In this document: positions 44,250 through 55,052 of the stretch, one piece after another
Layout of the letters: each line of letters begins with the position of its first letter
Position numbering within the stretch: the first letter of the stretch is position 1
Assembly (NCBI GenBank): GCA_004123355.1
Contig: SCHM01000004.1
Span: forward strand, 7,963,017-8,027,016
Source of the DNA: Amphirosellinia nigrospora
Taxonomy: Eukaryota; Ascomycota; Sordariomycetes; Xylariales; Xylariaceae
Direction: 5' to 3'
Length of the DNA: 64,000 nucleotides
Notes under the pieces: generated by a model
Database searches by the model: none
What the model was told of the DNA's origin: nothing
The model's input: the letters and a program-made list of their open reading frames with translations, nothing else
Program-made: the position numbers and the translations under genes

Positions 44250-45514
44250 ATGTCTCCACTACCTTTGACAGTGTTTGGGAGTACTTTTACTCCAGGAAGC
44301 AAGGCAAACAAGGATGATGATGCAGTCTTAACTCCGATCAAAGCAATGCTTGATAACCACCGTCGTCACCAAATGAACATCGCTTTGTATGGCGTTGATC
44401 CAGCCGAGCCTAAACTTGGTGTTTTCCCCCCAGTCTTCCAAGATTGTGCCAAAGTTTTATGGAACAATACAATTAATGACTCTCATGTCAAAGCTGCGGC
44501 AAAGGCTGCGTTGGATTCGCTGTGGAATACTGTACTTATCCAGCTCACAAAGCTGAAAGTAACGTCGCCATCAACAGGTATGAAGCGTGTGATATACAAT
44601 CAGCTATGGACTTACGCGGTCTACAAGACAGAGATGATTGAGCTTCTCGCGAAGGCAATCGAGACCATCTACGTTACCGGCGCGCTAGACAATGGGGGAT
44701 TGAATATTTTGCCGTTATTCGACGACTTCTTGAGGCTATGGCTATATCCCTACTTCCTAGACATTGATACGAACTTAAAGCTTGTTCCGAAGCCAATGAA
44801 TATCGACGGCCAACCTCAGAAAGCGGCATTCGATGCAGCAATGACCGCAGCAGTAACTGGAACAACAGCCTCCTTTTGGCAGCAAACCTCGAGCGTTTAT
44901 ATCTCAGCCTTGAAAGAACAATTCACAGATATCAGGCTGCAAAGAGGACATTATGCCAAGTTCAAGCCCTATGGACGCTGTGCGGAATCGTATCCATTTG
45001 CAGCTATGACGTAGGTGTATTCCGGCCATACATAGACTTATTTGAACTCCTGGGTTCATTTGCTTTTAGGTTTTCATTCTGGGAACATGGGCGCATTGAA
45101 GACCAGCCCAAGATCCAAGGAGTCTCTGTGAACATCCATGCGGGAGGCAAGATTGACTTTTCCACCAACTTCAAAGCAACAGAGTTTAAGAAGACTCAAT
45201 ATCTTTATCAAAAACCGTGCGAAATGGTACGTATAAGAAACACCCCTCACAAGGAATTTTCGAGACACGCTGACTTCGTTGCAGTAAGTGAAGTTTGACG
45301 AACCACAATTGTCGAATCACTAACATGGGATGTTTCCGTCTTCTAGATGTGCAAGTGCCTTCCCCAAGCTCAAGATGGATGCTGCTCATTACAACGGTTC
45401 GGTTGGTACAATCCTCTACACTTTGAATATAAATTGAGTTGCTCAGGGAGGATCTTTGAGTATGACGCACTATCTTCTGGCCATAGCTTATCAAAAGCCA
45501 TATACTCGATCTAG
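44250..45514 (+). CDS. Unrecognised 380-aa fungal protein, three exons
   Basis: I do not recognise this family. The model has exons 44,250-45,010, 45,070-45,283 and 45,347-45,514. The introns have GTAGGT...TTTTAG and GTAAGT...TTCTAG boundaries, the second with a TCACTAAC branch site 20-25 nt before its acceptor. The frame is maintained across both junctions and totals 381 codons including the stop. The start is the first ATG of a long open frame. The first 200 residues look helical (many A, L, K), include a hydrophobic stretch (LPLFDDFLRLWLYPYF) and have no signal peptide. The last 55 residues hold a cysteine cluster (CKCLPQ, GCC). The gene is the nearest to the decayed repeat block, about 110 bp from its edge. 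Splicing around 45,226-45,283 is the least certain part. Confidence 0.65.
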
Positions 45515-45902
45515 TATTGAAACAAGTTGTATATGGCGGTCGATGTATCGTTATGGGATGAATAAGGATTTGCATAACGCTCATATTCGAGATGCTTTGG
45601 GTACCGTGACTATACGTAATAAGTGGTGAATAATTGATACAATGCTTTTCTATAGATGTAAAATCTGTCTCAGCTATAATGCGAACTTTAAAGGACAGGG
45701 CTCGTGGTTCATGGTGGTTCTCATAGTGAGCGGATGGGTGTATCCGGACCATTCCATAATTTTCGCTTCCTAAGTCTTATAGACCACTTTTCTACCGATC
45801 ATCCAAATACTATTTTCAAGATGTGCTCGACACTACTGACTCTTCTTATTTGATATACTTTCCAATCTATAACTGCTTAAGAATACGTTTCAACTTGCCC
45901 TC
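45515..45902. other. Intergenic, nothing recognised
   Basis: Normal composition. Small open frames here lack family features and splice support. Confidence 0.5.
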
Positions 45903-46260
45903 TGTCACACGGACCATGGTCAGTGCGCAATACAGTGCCACACAGGGTCCTACACGGAATTCGCTAGATACTACCCTACGAGGCTGTAGCAATCGTACGA
46001 GGTTATCGTAAGTCTCAAAAGCAGATACCGAGCTAAACTCGAACACCGAGACACTCGCCTCACCGGTTATATAGGTCTTTCTTTTCGGTCCCGTAAAAGA
46101 AGGGAAAGGAAAGGATAAGAAGGGAATTCTAAGCATAAAAAGCAGCGATTCCTCCCTTCAAACGGAAGAATGACTTAGATCTACATGGCCCTTTGGTACC
46201 ATAGTCGTTTATTACTCAAATTGAACCTATTCCAAGCCCTCAATTAGAGCCCTTGTGACA
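45903..46260 (-). repeat. Solo LTR (family TGTCACA...TGTGACA), 358 bp
   Basis: The ends are a perfect inverted pair, TGTCACA and TGTGACA, and the element is flanked on both sides by CCCTC (45,898-45,902 and 46,261-46,265). It shares about 90 bp of clear similarity with the LTR at 50,232-50,460 in opposite orientation (shared words such as GTCACAAGGGCTCT and GAGGGCTTGG). A TATATAA box lies inside. I call the strand minus by matching the second copy. No internal retroelement region adjoins. It is not RIP-decayed. Confidence 0.82.
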
Positions 46261-46265
46261 CCCTC

Positions 46266-47920
46266 TTCCCGGTTTCGCAACTCATAGCCGATCGTAATCG
46301 GTATAGGTTAAGAAATATGATCTTGATATATCTACGTACATGTGTAAATTTTCATTATACACCTCGCCAATCATTATGTCATTTTCTTCTCGCCATGATG
46401 GTCCTTAGGTGAAGACCAATCTTTAACATTACGAATCGTGGCGTCGAGCTAGTTCTGTACGCTAGGCAGCCGACGCGAACTAAGCATGTGCCTTGACTGT
46501 ACTTAGCCAAAAGACAGCTCCGTATCCGGAACCGGCATGGAGGAATTTATAGGACGAGCTGAACGTCAGTCGATGTGGAGTCACCGTCACGACACCTTCT
46601 GTGAACTGCCTTGTGGCCAAGTGAGATGGAGGCCGATCCGATACAAGATAAAGCGGCGTGCCGGGAACAGGGATCAGAGACCGGTTAGACAAAGAGACTC
46701 CTCGTATATAGCCATATAGTCACGTAGAGCCCACGGAGATGACTTCACTGGTCCTCTGTGCAACAACAGATGTTTACACCCTACCCTTGCGAGGATCGTG
46801 ACACGGCGAGTGATGTTCGACCTCACGTCTGTGCCCCTTGGCATCAGAGAGCCCCCTTGTATTGCCGCGATGCAGCTAAACAGGGGGTAAACTAAACCCG
46901 ATTCGATCTTTCAGCAGCTAGACTCGCAAGATTACACACATTCTATAAGGGATCCAATCCATGCACATGGGCTAGAGATCGAGCTGTTCGTCTGGCAGAG
47001 GCTTTCAGTACAGCTGTTTGCTAACAAGCGGAGAAAAAAGATCTTCCTAGTTACAGAAGCTATAAGCTGATGGCTAGACAGCTAGGATCTTGCTTCTCTT
47101 GACTAAGAGGTTAAAGCAGCACAGAGATTTGATCTCGATACGGGGAATTAATTCGCTTACTCTACGACGTCTCGCGGCAGACCCAATAATCGTGCTGTCG
47201 TAGCGGTGCAGAGTAGTAAGTCTGTCAGCTTGGGCAAGATCGGCCCGATGGTTCGAATCTGCGTGGCTCGACACTCAAGCTCAAGACCCAGGCCGGCTCA
47301 ACCGATATGAAATATGCCAATATTGAATCTAACATCAACAGGCTAGTCTATCCTCTCTGCTACAACTTAAATAGTAACAGCTTAGCACAAACTTTCATAC
47401 TGAGTTCTCAATATTGAATTGGCCCAGGGTGACTGGGGCCACTGGAAAGGAGGTGATCTGATATTCAATCATACAATGCAAGCCTCTGTCACGTAGAAGT
47501 AAGGAGAATCCTTTGATCAAAGGGAACCCAATATATTGATGAAAATCCAAAAAATAAAAAAATCCGCGGTGTGTGTTAAGTACGAAAGTGAGATAGACAG
47601 GGTATTTGGTGTTTTTACGTGACCCATCCCCTTAGTCATTTTGCCCTCTTACTTTGCCCCGGCCTAATTTGCCCATATATCTCACACGCCCTACTTCAAT
47701 ATCGAATTCAGGTGGATTGGCTTTTAATAAATCACAACTAAAACTTATCGCAACTAGCAGCTACTATTGACAACGTCTTATATGTTCTTAAGTTTATCGT
47801 AGCTAAGAGCACATGAAGACGTTTTCCACTTCCGTGAATATGGGTTGAGACTCCTAGAATGACCTTTGCGTGCGCCGTTTTAACGTAGCCCAAGTCCAAC
47901 CCACCAGACACTCAATGTTC
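46266..47920. other. Long intergenic stretch, no supported gene
   Basis: 1.65 kb of normal composition without a coding region I can support. A tRNA-like string occurs near 47,190-47,268 (a GGTTCGAATC B-box-like word), but its T-stem does not pair, so I do not call it. The word CAATATTGAAT recurs near 47,320 and 47,410. Confidence 0.5.
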
Positions 47921-48999
47921 TCAGAGCTTCACAACAGCAGGCCCAGGCATGACATAGGCACCCTGGCCACCCCAGAAGTTGAATGTAAGGCCGGGGTCGG
48001 TCTTGCTGTAAATGCCAGGAATTTTAACGAGTGGGGATGGCTTCGCTGTGCCAGTGCCTCCAGTGATACGGATTTGTGCACATTCCATGTCTATATATGG
48101 AGGTTAGTACGCATAGTTGTTAGAAACTAAGGGGCTGGAGCTTACATAGCTATATCGTAAATGTGAATATAATTAGCAGTCAACTTTGCAAATCAGGAAG
48201 CTGTGTGGGGCAATGAATCGTCTTACCTGTGGTTTTCCGACATCTATAGTCTAGTCAGTAAAGGTTTAGCCATAATCAATGTCCAAGTAAACTTACGGTT
48301 CTCGTGAATACCGATGTGCTCTCCTCGGAGAAGATACTCGCCGTCCTCTAGGGTCGTCGGCAGAGTAAACTCCATGGTGTATTTGCCGTACGTTGGCCAT
48401 CCACCAGTGCTGGTCGGGCTACCCGTCGGGCCGGACTCCCAACTGCCTAGGGTTTTAGTCTAGATACTCACTAGGAAATACACCGTCATGTCTGAGAGAT
48501 CAAGCTACTTACACCTTGAACCAATCTCCAGATCCATCGTAGTCGCTCACGTTGCCTGGTGCTTTGGACATGTAGAAAAAACCCGGGCCTGGGTGCTCGA
48601 TAAATTCATTGTTGAATAGCTTAAGACCGATCTTGTCGCCGGCCTTGACATCCATGTACGTCTGCGTGTTGCCGCTTGTAGCACCCTTGTTGCATCTCAG
48701 ATCATTCCTATTTCTACATTAGTCCTTCTTTTTGGAACCTTCCAAGTTCATTATAAGATAGACGAACGAGTCGATGATTTCCATGAAGGATGGCATGTAG
48801 GTGTTGCTATTCTTTCGAACGTAGGTATATTCCCCTCCGACCTGTTTGCCATTGTGCATGACTGTAATGATAATTAGCGTAGACTTCGACTAAGCTAAGC
48901 CATGACAGAAAATACCTACGGATATTCAAGATGTAGTGGGAGCTGGCGAGGGGGCAGACAGCAGGGCCATGCTGCTGCGAAAGTGAAAGACTTAACCAT
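47921..48999 (-). CDS. AA9 lytic polysaccharide monooxygenase (GH61), seven exons, frame broken in the signal peptide
   Basis: Secreted copper enzyme of the AA9 family, which oxidatively cleaves cellulose or other beta-glucans. Exons (minus strand): 48999-48920, 48861-48768, 48707-48515, 48459-48297, 48243-48227, 48149-48146 and 48090-47921. The spliced mature protein is about 219 aa. It begins with His1 (HYILN), has the second brace His76 in EHPGPG, His150 in GEHIGIHEN, Gln162/Tyr164 in QLYMEC (axial Tyr) and a likely Cys43-Cys167 disulfide. It has no carbohydrate-binding module. The sixth exon is only CTAT, with canonical introns on both sides. Exon 3 uses a GTGTAA donor. From the ATG at 48,999 the signal peptide (MVKSFTFAAA) runs out of frame with the mature part: about two single bases are missing between 48,970 and 48,945. 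The other frame has no ATG upstream, so the gene is either newly inactive or carries sequence errors. Confidence 0.85.
48146..48149 (-). other. Putative 4-nt microexon of the AA9 gene
   Basis: On the minus strand, CTAT lies between an intron ending GATATAG and one starting GTAAGC. The upstream intron (48,226-48,150) starts GTAAGA and has CTAAT. The downstream intron (48,145-48,091) has GTACTAAC and ends ATATAG. Without these four bases the QxY motif is lost and the last exon is out of frame. With them the protein reads PQLYMECAQI, the expected AA9 sequence. Confidence 0.75.
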
Positions 49000-50231
49000 A
49001 TTAAGCGAGTAAACGAAACCTGGGGGGAAGAGCTAGAGAACAAGGCTTAGAGGGCTACATTCATTGACCAAAGAGCAGAGGTCCCTGCTTGTCCTTATAG
49101 TCTTTTGGCCTTACTATACATCCGTTTCCCACGTATCGCCTATTTCACCCCGGTTTACAACTCCACACATCAATTCACTCGGGCGACCTTGGCGAAGAGG
49201 CGGCATTCTTCATCCAAGCCGCCTGTAATCTCGACGACATAGGTCACTGCCAGAAGGAGAACCCCCGAAATCTCGGCTTTCAATCGCTTCAATGATGGGT
49301 TGAACGTAGCCAAATGCTAGCATATTATAATTATGTTTTGTGTTAAGCATTGCCAAGCAGTGGGGGTGGCCTTCATGATTCGATGAATAGATCTGGGGAA
49401 ACTGCCGGTCTTCCTTGGCGCGCATTCATCCAGAGTAGAGATAATAGAATCAAGAACACATGGCAGTCCAAAAGGGGAATACGGACGAACTTCATGGTTG
49501 TATGCGAAAGCGCCACGGTAATATGCAGAGATGTCCACTGGTATCTCTCACTGGTGCGCTTCAAAGTTTGGTGCCGACGTAGCGATGAACAATCTACGGC
49601 GGTCCGACAAGTATACACATGGAGATTGGCGAGAAGAAAGACAATGCTATCCTTGTTGGATGGGAGGGTTACCGACGGATCGACTTTTACATTCCTCCAG
49701 GCTGTGAGATGGATTGCTTACCGTTTTTTAATTAAGATAGGAGTAATCTTCATCGATCTACCTAAGTAGCTTTGTATAAATTCAATGTGCTGTGATATCT
49801 TTCCCATGTAGTTTCCAGACCAGTCGCCATCAGGTTTCATAACCTTGACTCTTCATGGCTACTATCCGCACTAATGCTCAACATTCAAATATGATCTCTC
49901 GTTGTTAGTTACATTGTAATAAGTCCGCTGCCTCAGAGCGTTGTACCTCGAAGTTTATTCGTTTTCTAGCAGTAAAGCTTTTAGTGTTTTAGGTAGCACT
50001 AGTCCACGTCGTAATTGTTGGTTCACAATAGATCCGGATCACACGTAGCGTTGATCTGAACATCACAGAAACATCCGAGGACCGCTCTGTTCAATTTGGG
50101 CGCTGATACAATCCTTATCTGGGGGTCTTAGCTCTGGGTTAAACGCAGACTCTTAATATTGGAAGAATTTAAATACTTAGGGAGGCTAGATATTGGCTAT
50201 AAAGATGCTCATTGTACTAGTAGGGGTACCA
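49000..50231. other. Gene-poor stretch with possible decayed coding sequence
   Basis: Upstream of the AA9 gene. The minus strand between about 49,850 and 49,210 shows several overlapping short frames (for instance MKPDGDWSGNYMGK near 49,840) that resemble fragments of one former gene, but I recognise no family and no complete splice model. The plus-strand frame at 49,350-49,769 has no family features either. Confidence 0.3.
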
Positions 50232-50460
50232 TGTCACAAGGGCTCTGTTTGAGGGCTTGGGAATAGCTTTATTCCTTCAGATCTAATAATTGGCTATGGC
50301 GTCAAAGGACCTTTGCTCTCTAGATTCCTTTCTAGAGGGCTCGGGACTTGACCTAGCCTTATATATATAGATTTCGGGCTACCCAACGGACATCCGTTGG
50401 GCCTGTGTAGCTAATATACTTAAAAGGTACAAATTGCCAAGGGCTGAAATCCGTGTGATA
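50232..50460 (+). repeat. Solo LTR (family TGTCACA...TGTGACA), 229 bp
   Basis: Starts TGTCACAAGG, ends CCGTGTGATA (a TGTGACA end with one C-to-T), and is flanked by TACCA at 50,227-50,231 and 50,461-50,465. It matches the first ~90 bp of the solo LTR at 45,903-46,260 and is about 130 bp shorter, so it has an internal deletion or belongs to a related subfamily. No internal region adjoins. Confidence 0.8.
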
Positions 50461-50465
50461 TACCA

Positions 50466-51892
50466 TAACGCCTTCGGCTAATTCCCTAAGCATTTAACGA
50501 TAGTTCGGAGATCGTGATGCTAGCATTACTTGCTAAAAGCCCCCTTGAATATTAAGCACTTCTTTAGGGGCGCTATTTCTTGATGCCTTTATATCATCTA
50601 TAATCAAGTCCACAGCTTTAATTTGGTTGATCAGATAACCGGGTTCCAAATATATAAACTCTCAAACTTTAAGAGATGAAATTATATACGGCAATGTCAC
50701 GAGCTTCCCGATGACGGATGGCGTCTTTCTCGCTCGCCGAACCTTTTTTTTGTCTTCTCTGCTCGCTATGCTATCAAATATTCTGGCAGCTCAATTTAGC
50801 GTCGAATCTTGCTTGGGTGACGGAAGACTCGGCTTCTCGTTAGATATACCGTCTATAGCGCCGTACAAGCTTAAATATCTAGTCTCTATCAGTAGAATCT
50901 TCGTGTTCGAAAAAAAAACCACGTAAGAAAACAGTCAAGGTGGCACTTTGTCACCAAAAATGTGCTTCAGCCACCACAGCCACCACCACAGCCACCCACA
51001 GTCCTACCTAGGTACCTACACAGCACCATTTTACCAACAACCACGCATTTGCTATTCCCATCGAAATACTGTAACTTTGGCTTCATTGCATTTGTAGCTA
51101 TCGAGGGTACAGTTTTTTTTATATTAAGATCCTTATCTGCTATATTTTTCCTGTTTTTGTGATTTCTGACGCGTTAGAATTGACCAAACTGTTGATTTAG
51201 GTGGCAATCAAGAGGTGTAGATGGGGCACAAGCGAGAGACGGCTAGTTTGATGCGCGGATAGCCGACCTGCACAGACCCCTTGGCAGCATCTGAATTTTT
51301 TTTTTTCAATCTGCTATACGACGAAGAACTAAAATCCACGACTATATCTCTCATCAAGTTTTTTACATTTTTTAAATTACCTCGTATAAGCTCAGCTACA
51401 ATAATCTCTCGTACCTTGATCAAGATTTATTTAGAATTTGGCAAATTATAAAAATCGGTATCTCTTTGTCGTCATACTCGCGCCTTAATACCCATAACGC
51501 CTCGATTCTAAATCTAGCCAGATCTTAATATGAAATATCTTATTCATCGTCGGCCGTAGTAGAGATATACTTACCTAAGTACCTAGTAAGCAAATCATTT
51601 CAGGGGCTGATGTTTCAAGTGATGATGTGACGTCAGCCACAAGACGGGCCGCATGCTTACTTTAGGCATGCACTTAACTGTTAGCTTGGTCAATACCAAT
51701 TTAAGTATATCTACCGAAGATATAGTGGTGGGATCCAGACTATGGACAGTAGTGTACTGCCATTCGAGGATGGTCAACGGCTAAAAGAGAGCCGACGACC
51801 AGGTGATGATGATGGACGTGGTTCCGGACTTGGACCATGATCGCGGAAATAAATTTAAGCCCGCATCACCGTGTGGAAATGTAGTATAATCA
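50466..51892. other. Intergenic, simple repeats only
   Basis: Contains a CCACAG-type imperfect repeat at about 50,965-51,002 and short palindromic words of the CCTAGGTACC type near 51,005-51,020 and 51,570-51,590. Small open frames (50,711-50,926 plus, 51,208-51,423 minus) have no supporting features. Confidence 0.5.
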
Positions 51893-53358
51893 TCAAGAGA
51901 AGTCTATCGTGGGTCTATACATTTCATAGTGCTGCGCCTGGGCATGTTGCGCAGCTAACTTAGTTGCATCGTTCCCTTCAAATTCAAAGTTCCAAAGCCG
52001 GCTAGGCCCGTATGTGTCGCCTCTCCGCCCATTGTGGCTGCTCTGACCGCCAACATGCTGCATGACCACGGGAGTTAAAGCCCAACGTAGTGCCGCCGTA
52101 GTGTCTGCGTACTGCTCTATGTAGCTGTCTGTCGGCACCATCGACGAGATATTGTTTCGAAAGAACGGTAGTAGGTCGTTGATAACGGTTGTGCGAGGGA
52201 ACACAAGTCCCTGGCCGCAGCATCCGTAGTTGTCCATAATATGAACACCGGTGGATTGTGGCAACATGCAGTTTCGTCCAGCGGCGAAGAAAAGAGTTAT
52301 AAAAAGAGGCGTGAATACAAGAGTGACAAGTAATATTAAGGAGTGAGATATATACGTACGTGCGACATAGTGTCGTGCCACAAGCAGGGAGCTGAACACC
52401 ACGGCCGTAACAACGAGGGATGACCCGAGGTACATTGGCCACGACTCCGAGTTCCAGCCTAGGAGGCCCTCGTAGTAAAAAAGGCGGAGGTATAAAACTA
52501 GTTTTCATTAGACAACGTAAGGGGGGAAATACGCCAATAATCGGGAGTGTGGCAACATACAATCGGCTTTCCCAAGCTCCCAAGATTTCGTACTGGCAAT
52601 ATCCAATGCCTCCATTGTTCGGTGTCGCCAGCCATCTAGAAACACTGCATCTTCTTCAATCATTAAAACATAAGGCGCCTCTGTCTTTACGCACTCCTCC
52701 ATCACTACTGAGTAGTCAAACTTTGATTTAGTTGCATGAGATCGAGGATCCATCGATTGAACCAGCTTCAACCTTTCTTGGTTATGACTATACGACGCAA
52801 GTGTATCAACCATATTAGTAAGCCAGGTTGTGTTATGATCTGGATGCTCGGTCTGGTTGATGTGCGCAAGGAGCACCACGAAATGTAGACGCATCCGTTC
52901 TTCGGAGCTTAATCCGTGCTGTAGCGATCCAAGGGCTAGCTTTAAGTAGGAAACATCCTTTCTCCGCACCGAGGGAATACCTATGCAGAGTTCTGGCGGG
53001 CCATTCCTGCTCTTTTTAGCCTGGTGTTCTGCTATTGTTGATACAATGTCTGCATATTGGATAGCTTGTTGTATTCTAAATGTCGAGTATGGGGGTGTGC
53101 GCTCGTTCTGGTTGGAAGAATGTCGAAGTCGGATCTTTCCAACATAATGATCGAAGAAACCCTATTAATAAAAGATACTGAAACTGATTTTAGCCTAAAT
53201 ACTATTGAAAAGCACGAGACAACACGAGAGAGCGCCCTTTCCCCAACCGATCTAAGGTAGCCTTCTTGATAGGAATCAAGTTCGGGGAATGCATAGGCTG
53301 GAGTTCATCTACTCACGATGATGAAAAAGCCTAATAAGAAGCCTTTAAGGGAACTCAT
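51893..53358 (-). CDS. PGAP4/TMEM246-like membrane glycosyltransferase
   Basis: The 415-aa protein resembles fungal homologues of PGAP4, the Golgi enzyme that adds N-acetylgalactosamine to GPI anchors; the fungal substrate is unknown. Exons: 53358-53317, 53161-52561 and 52497-51893. The frame closes exactly at 416 codons with the stop. The second intron is strongly supported: GTATGT donor, GTCTAATG branch site, ACTAG acceptor, and joining gives KADFLYLRLFYYEGLLGWN, a family-like stretch. An N-terminal hydrophobic anchor (FLLGFFII) is followed by the catalytic region with a DxD-like motif in MIEEDAVFLDGW (about residues 180-190). A tandem pair of hydrophobic segments comes next (from YLGSSLVVTAVVF, then ILLVTLVFTPLFITLFF), and a C-terminal part ends near LWNFEFEGND. 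The 155-nt first intron is longer than usual and is the weakest part of the model. Confidence 0.75.
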
Positions 53359-55052
53359 AGTTTGGGAACTAAAAAGATTGAGTGCTCGATGTGTAAACTT
53401 CACCACAGGTTTAGGATTTGAGAATGAAATTCTAGAACATGAATTTTAATGATTTATTCGGGGGGTGGACAGTATGATATCTCTTCGTGACCAAGCTGAG
53501 ACACTGTTAGCTTACACTTTACAAAGCCAAAGTTGAAAGCTTCAACATGACAGGCCAGAGTTGCATTGCTCTACCCACCAGCACGTAACCCCAAAACAAT
53601 ACGAATGCCGATCACCTCGCTAATCGTACGGCAGGGCATGTAGTGTAATGCTGTTGCCTGGTAAGTGCCCACAGCAGACAGCCCGCTGACGTCAGCTCAA
53701 AATAGAAACTGAAATTGATGTTGAGTATTACGTACCGTTCTGAAGGGATTGATATTTTTATCTTCAATTTAGAAAGTCAGCAAATGATACCTGTTGCCGC
53801 CCCAAAAGCGACTGAAATTGGCGAGGTATCTTTCTCTTGTTAAACATAAGGTGATGCTAGCCGTTTAAAAATATATTCTCAGAATTAGGTTGTATTGTAC
53901 AATGGAACACTTGGTACGATGACCACTGTTGATTTATTGTGGCGGGGCACCAGCATCACCCTTTTATATAGCCGTTAAGCAATTAAAAACTAATACCTAC
54001 ATTTTGGATTATTATAATCTACTTCAAGTCATCGCTACTAAGAGTTCCCTGACTCATTTCTATTTATATAATCGCAGCCTTAGTTAGCCGCAAGACCATT
54101 CCACGAGGTTTTCTCGACTGTCTCGATGCACATGGGGATAATAACAACTGTTGGCGGATCACGGTCACCAAATGTCATCATCAATCAAAGTTTACGACTG
54201 GAAAATACCATGGAAGTACCCTGTTATGTTCTACTGTGATCTGCCACGGCAGCCATAAGGATGATCTTAAAGTATTAGAATACATTACAGATACTTTACA
54301 ATGTAGTTTTAGCTCTTATATTCGCCAAAGCTTCAGATGAAAGAGGATTATTTTTTTATAGTTGGTTATTGCGAAGCGTAGCATGATTTAAATTATGATG
54401 ATCGTAATTTTATATTACGACAAAGGGAGAAAGTCTTTGGAAGCCGTCAGAAATTAAATAAATTACTTGGAGTTGACGAAAACAAATCAAGATACGAAAA
54501 AAAAGATAGGTCTAATATAACTCAGATCTGCGCGGCCCAAACTAGGCAACACGAAGCTACTTCCTATGGAACGAGGGTCGGCCGCGCGTTGCAGAAAGTG
54601 AACAGGTTGGACGGTAGAAGTGGATGTTACAAAATTTAGGGTTAGCATGTTTCTTTAATATTCCCAAAAAACACATCGTCGAATCACTTTCTCGAAAAGC
54701 AAAGCATGCTTGACATGAGCCGGGTACTACCGTATGAATGAGATTACTCGGTGATACAAGAAGAAGCCATACCTAGCATGGTCTCTCGTAAGTCAACTGT
54801 CCTGTATGACGCACAAAGGCCTTTGGAGATACATTCACCAGATATCATTCGATAGGTAGCTTAAAATACAAATATGAAGCTGCAAAAGGTCGTAGGTTTT
54901 TGTTGAAAGTTTCACACTGAAACATTGTGCAAACCCATTCCCAGTCCTTCATGGACCACATGGTTCTGTTCAAGGCAAACACTGATGCCAAGCATCTAAA
55001 CAATCGCGACGAGACAAAAGTCCCCATGCAAAAGATGAAATAAAACCAAAAC
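53359..55052. other. Intergenic, nothing recognised
   Basis: 1.7 kb without a supported gene, slightly A+T-rich in places (54,340-54,520). It separates the PGAP4-like gene from the putative metabolite cluster. No thiolation-domain remnant is visible just downstream of the adenylation gene that ends at 55,053. Confidence 0.5.

Noticed and set aside
45867-46136. An 89-codon minus-strand frame
   Set aside because: It lies almost wholly inside the solo LTR at 45,903-46,260 and has no splice or family support.
47191-47268. tRNA-like string with TGTCG...CGACA ends and GGTTCGAATC
   Set aside because: The T-stem does not pair beyond three weak pairs, and no proper D-arm or anticodon arm could be drawn.
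48945-49043. An alternative start for the AA9 gene in frame with the mature His1
   Set aside because: The in-frame upstream stretch has no ATG and gives no normal signal peptide. The ATG at 48,999 gives a typical signal start in the shifted frame.
49350-49769. A 139-codon plus-strand frame
   Set aside because: No motif or start context supports it, and overlapping frames on the other strand look equally coding-like, so neither is called.
53057-53260. A 67-codon plus-strand frame
   Set aside because: It is antisense to the first intron and second exon of the PGAP4-like gene and has no features of its own.
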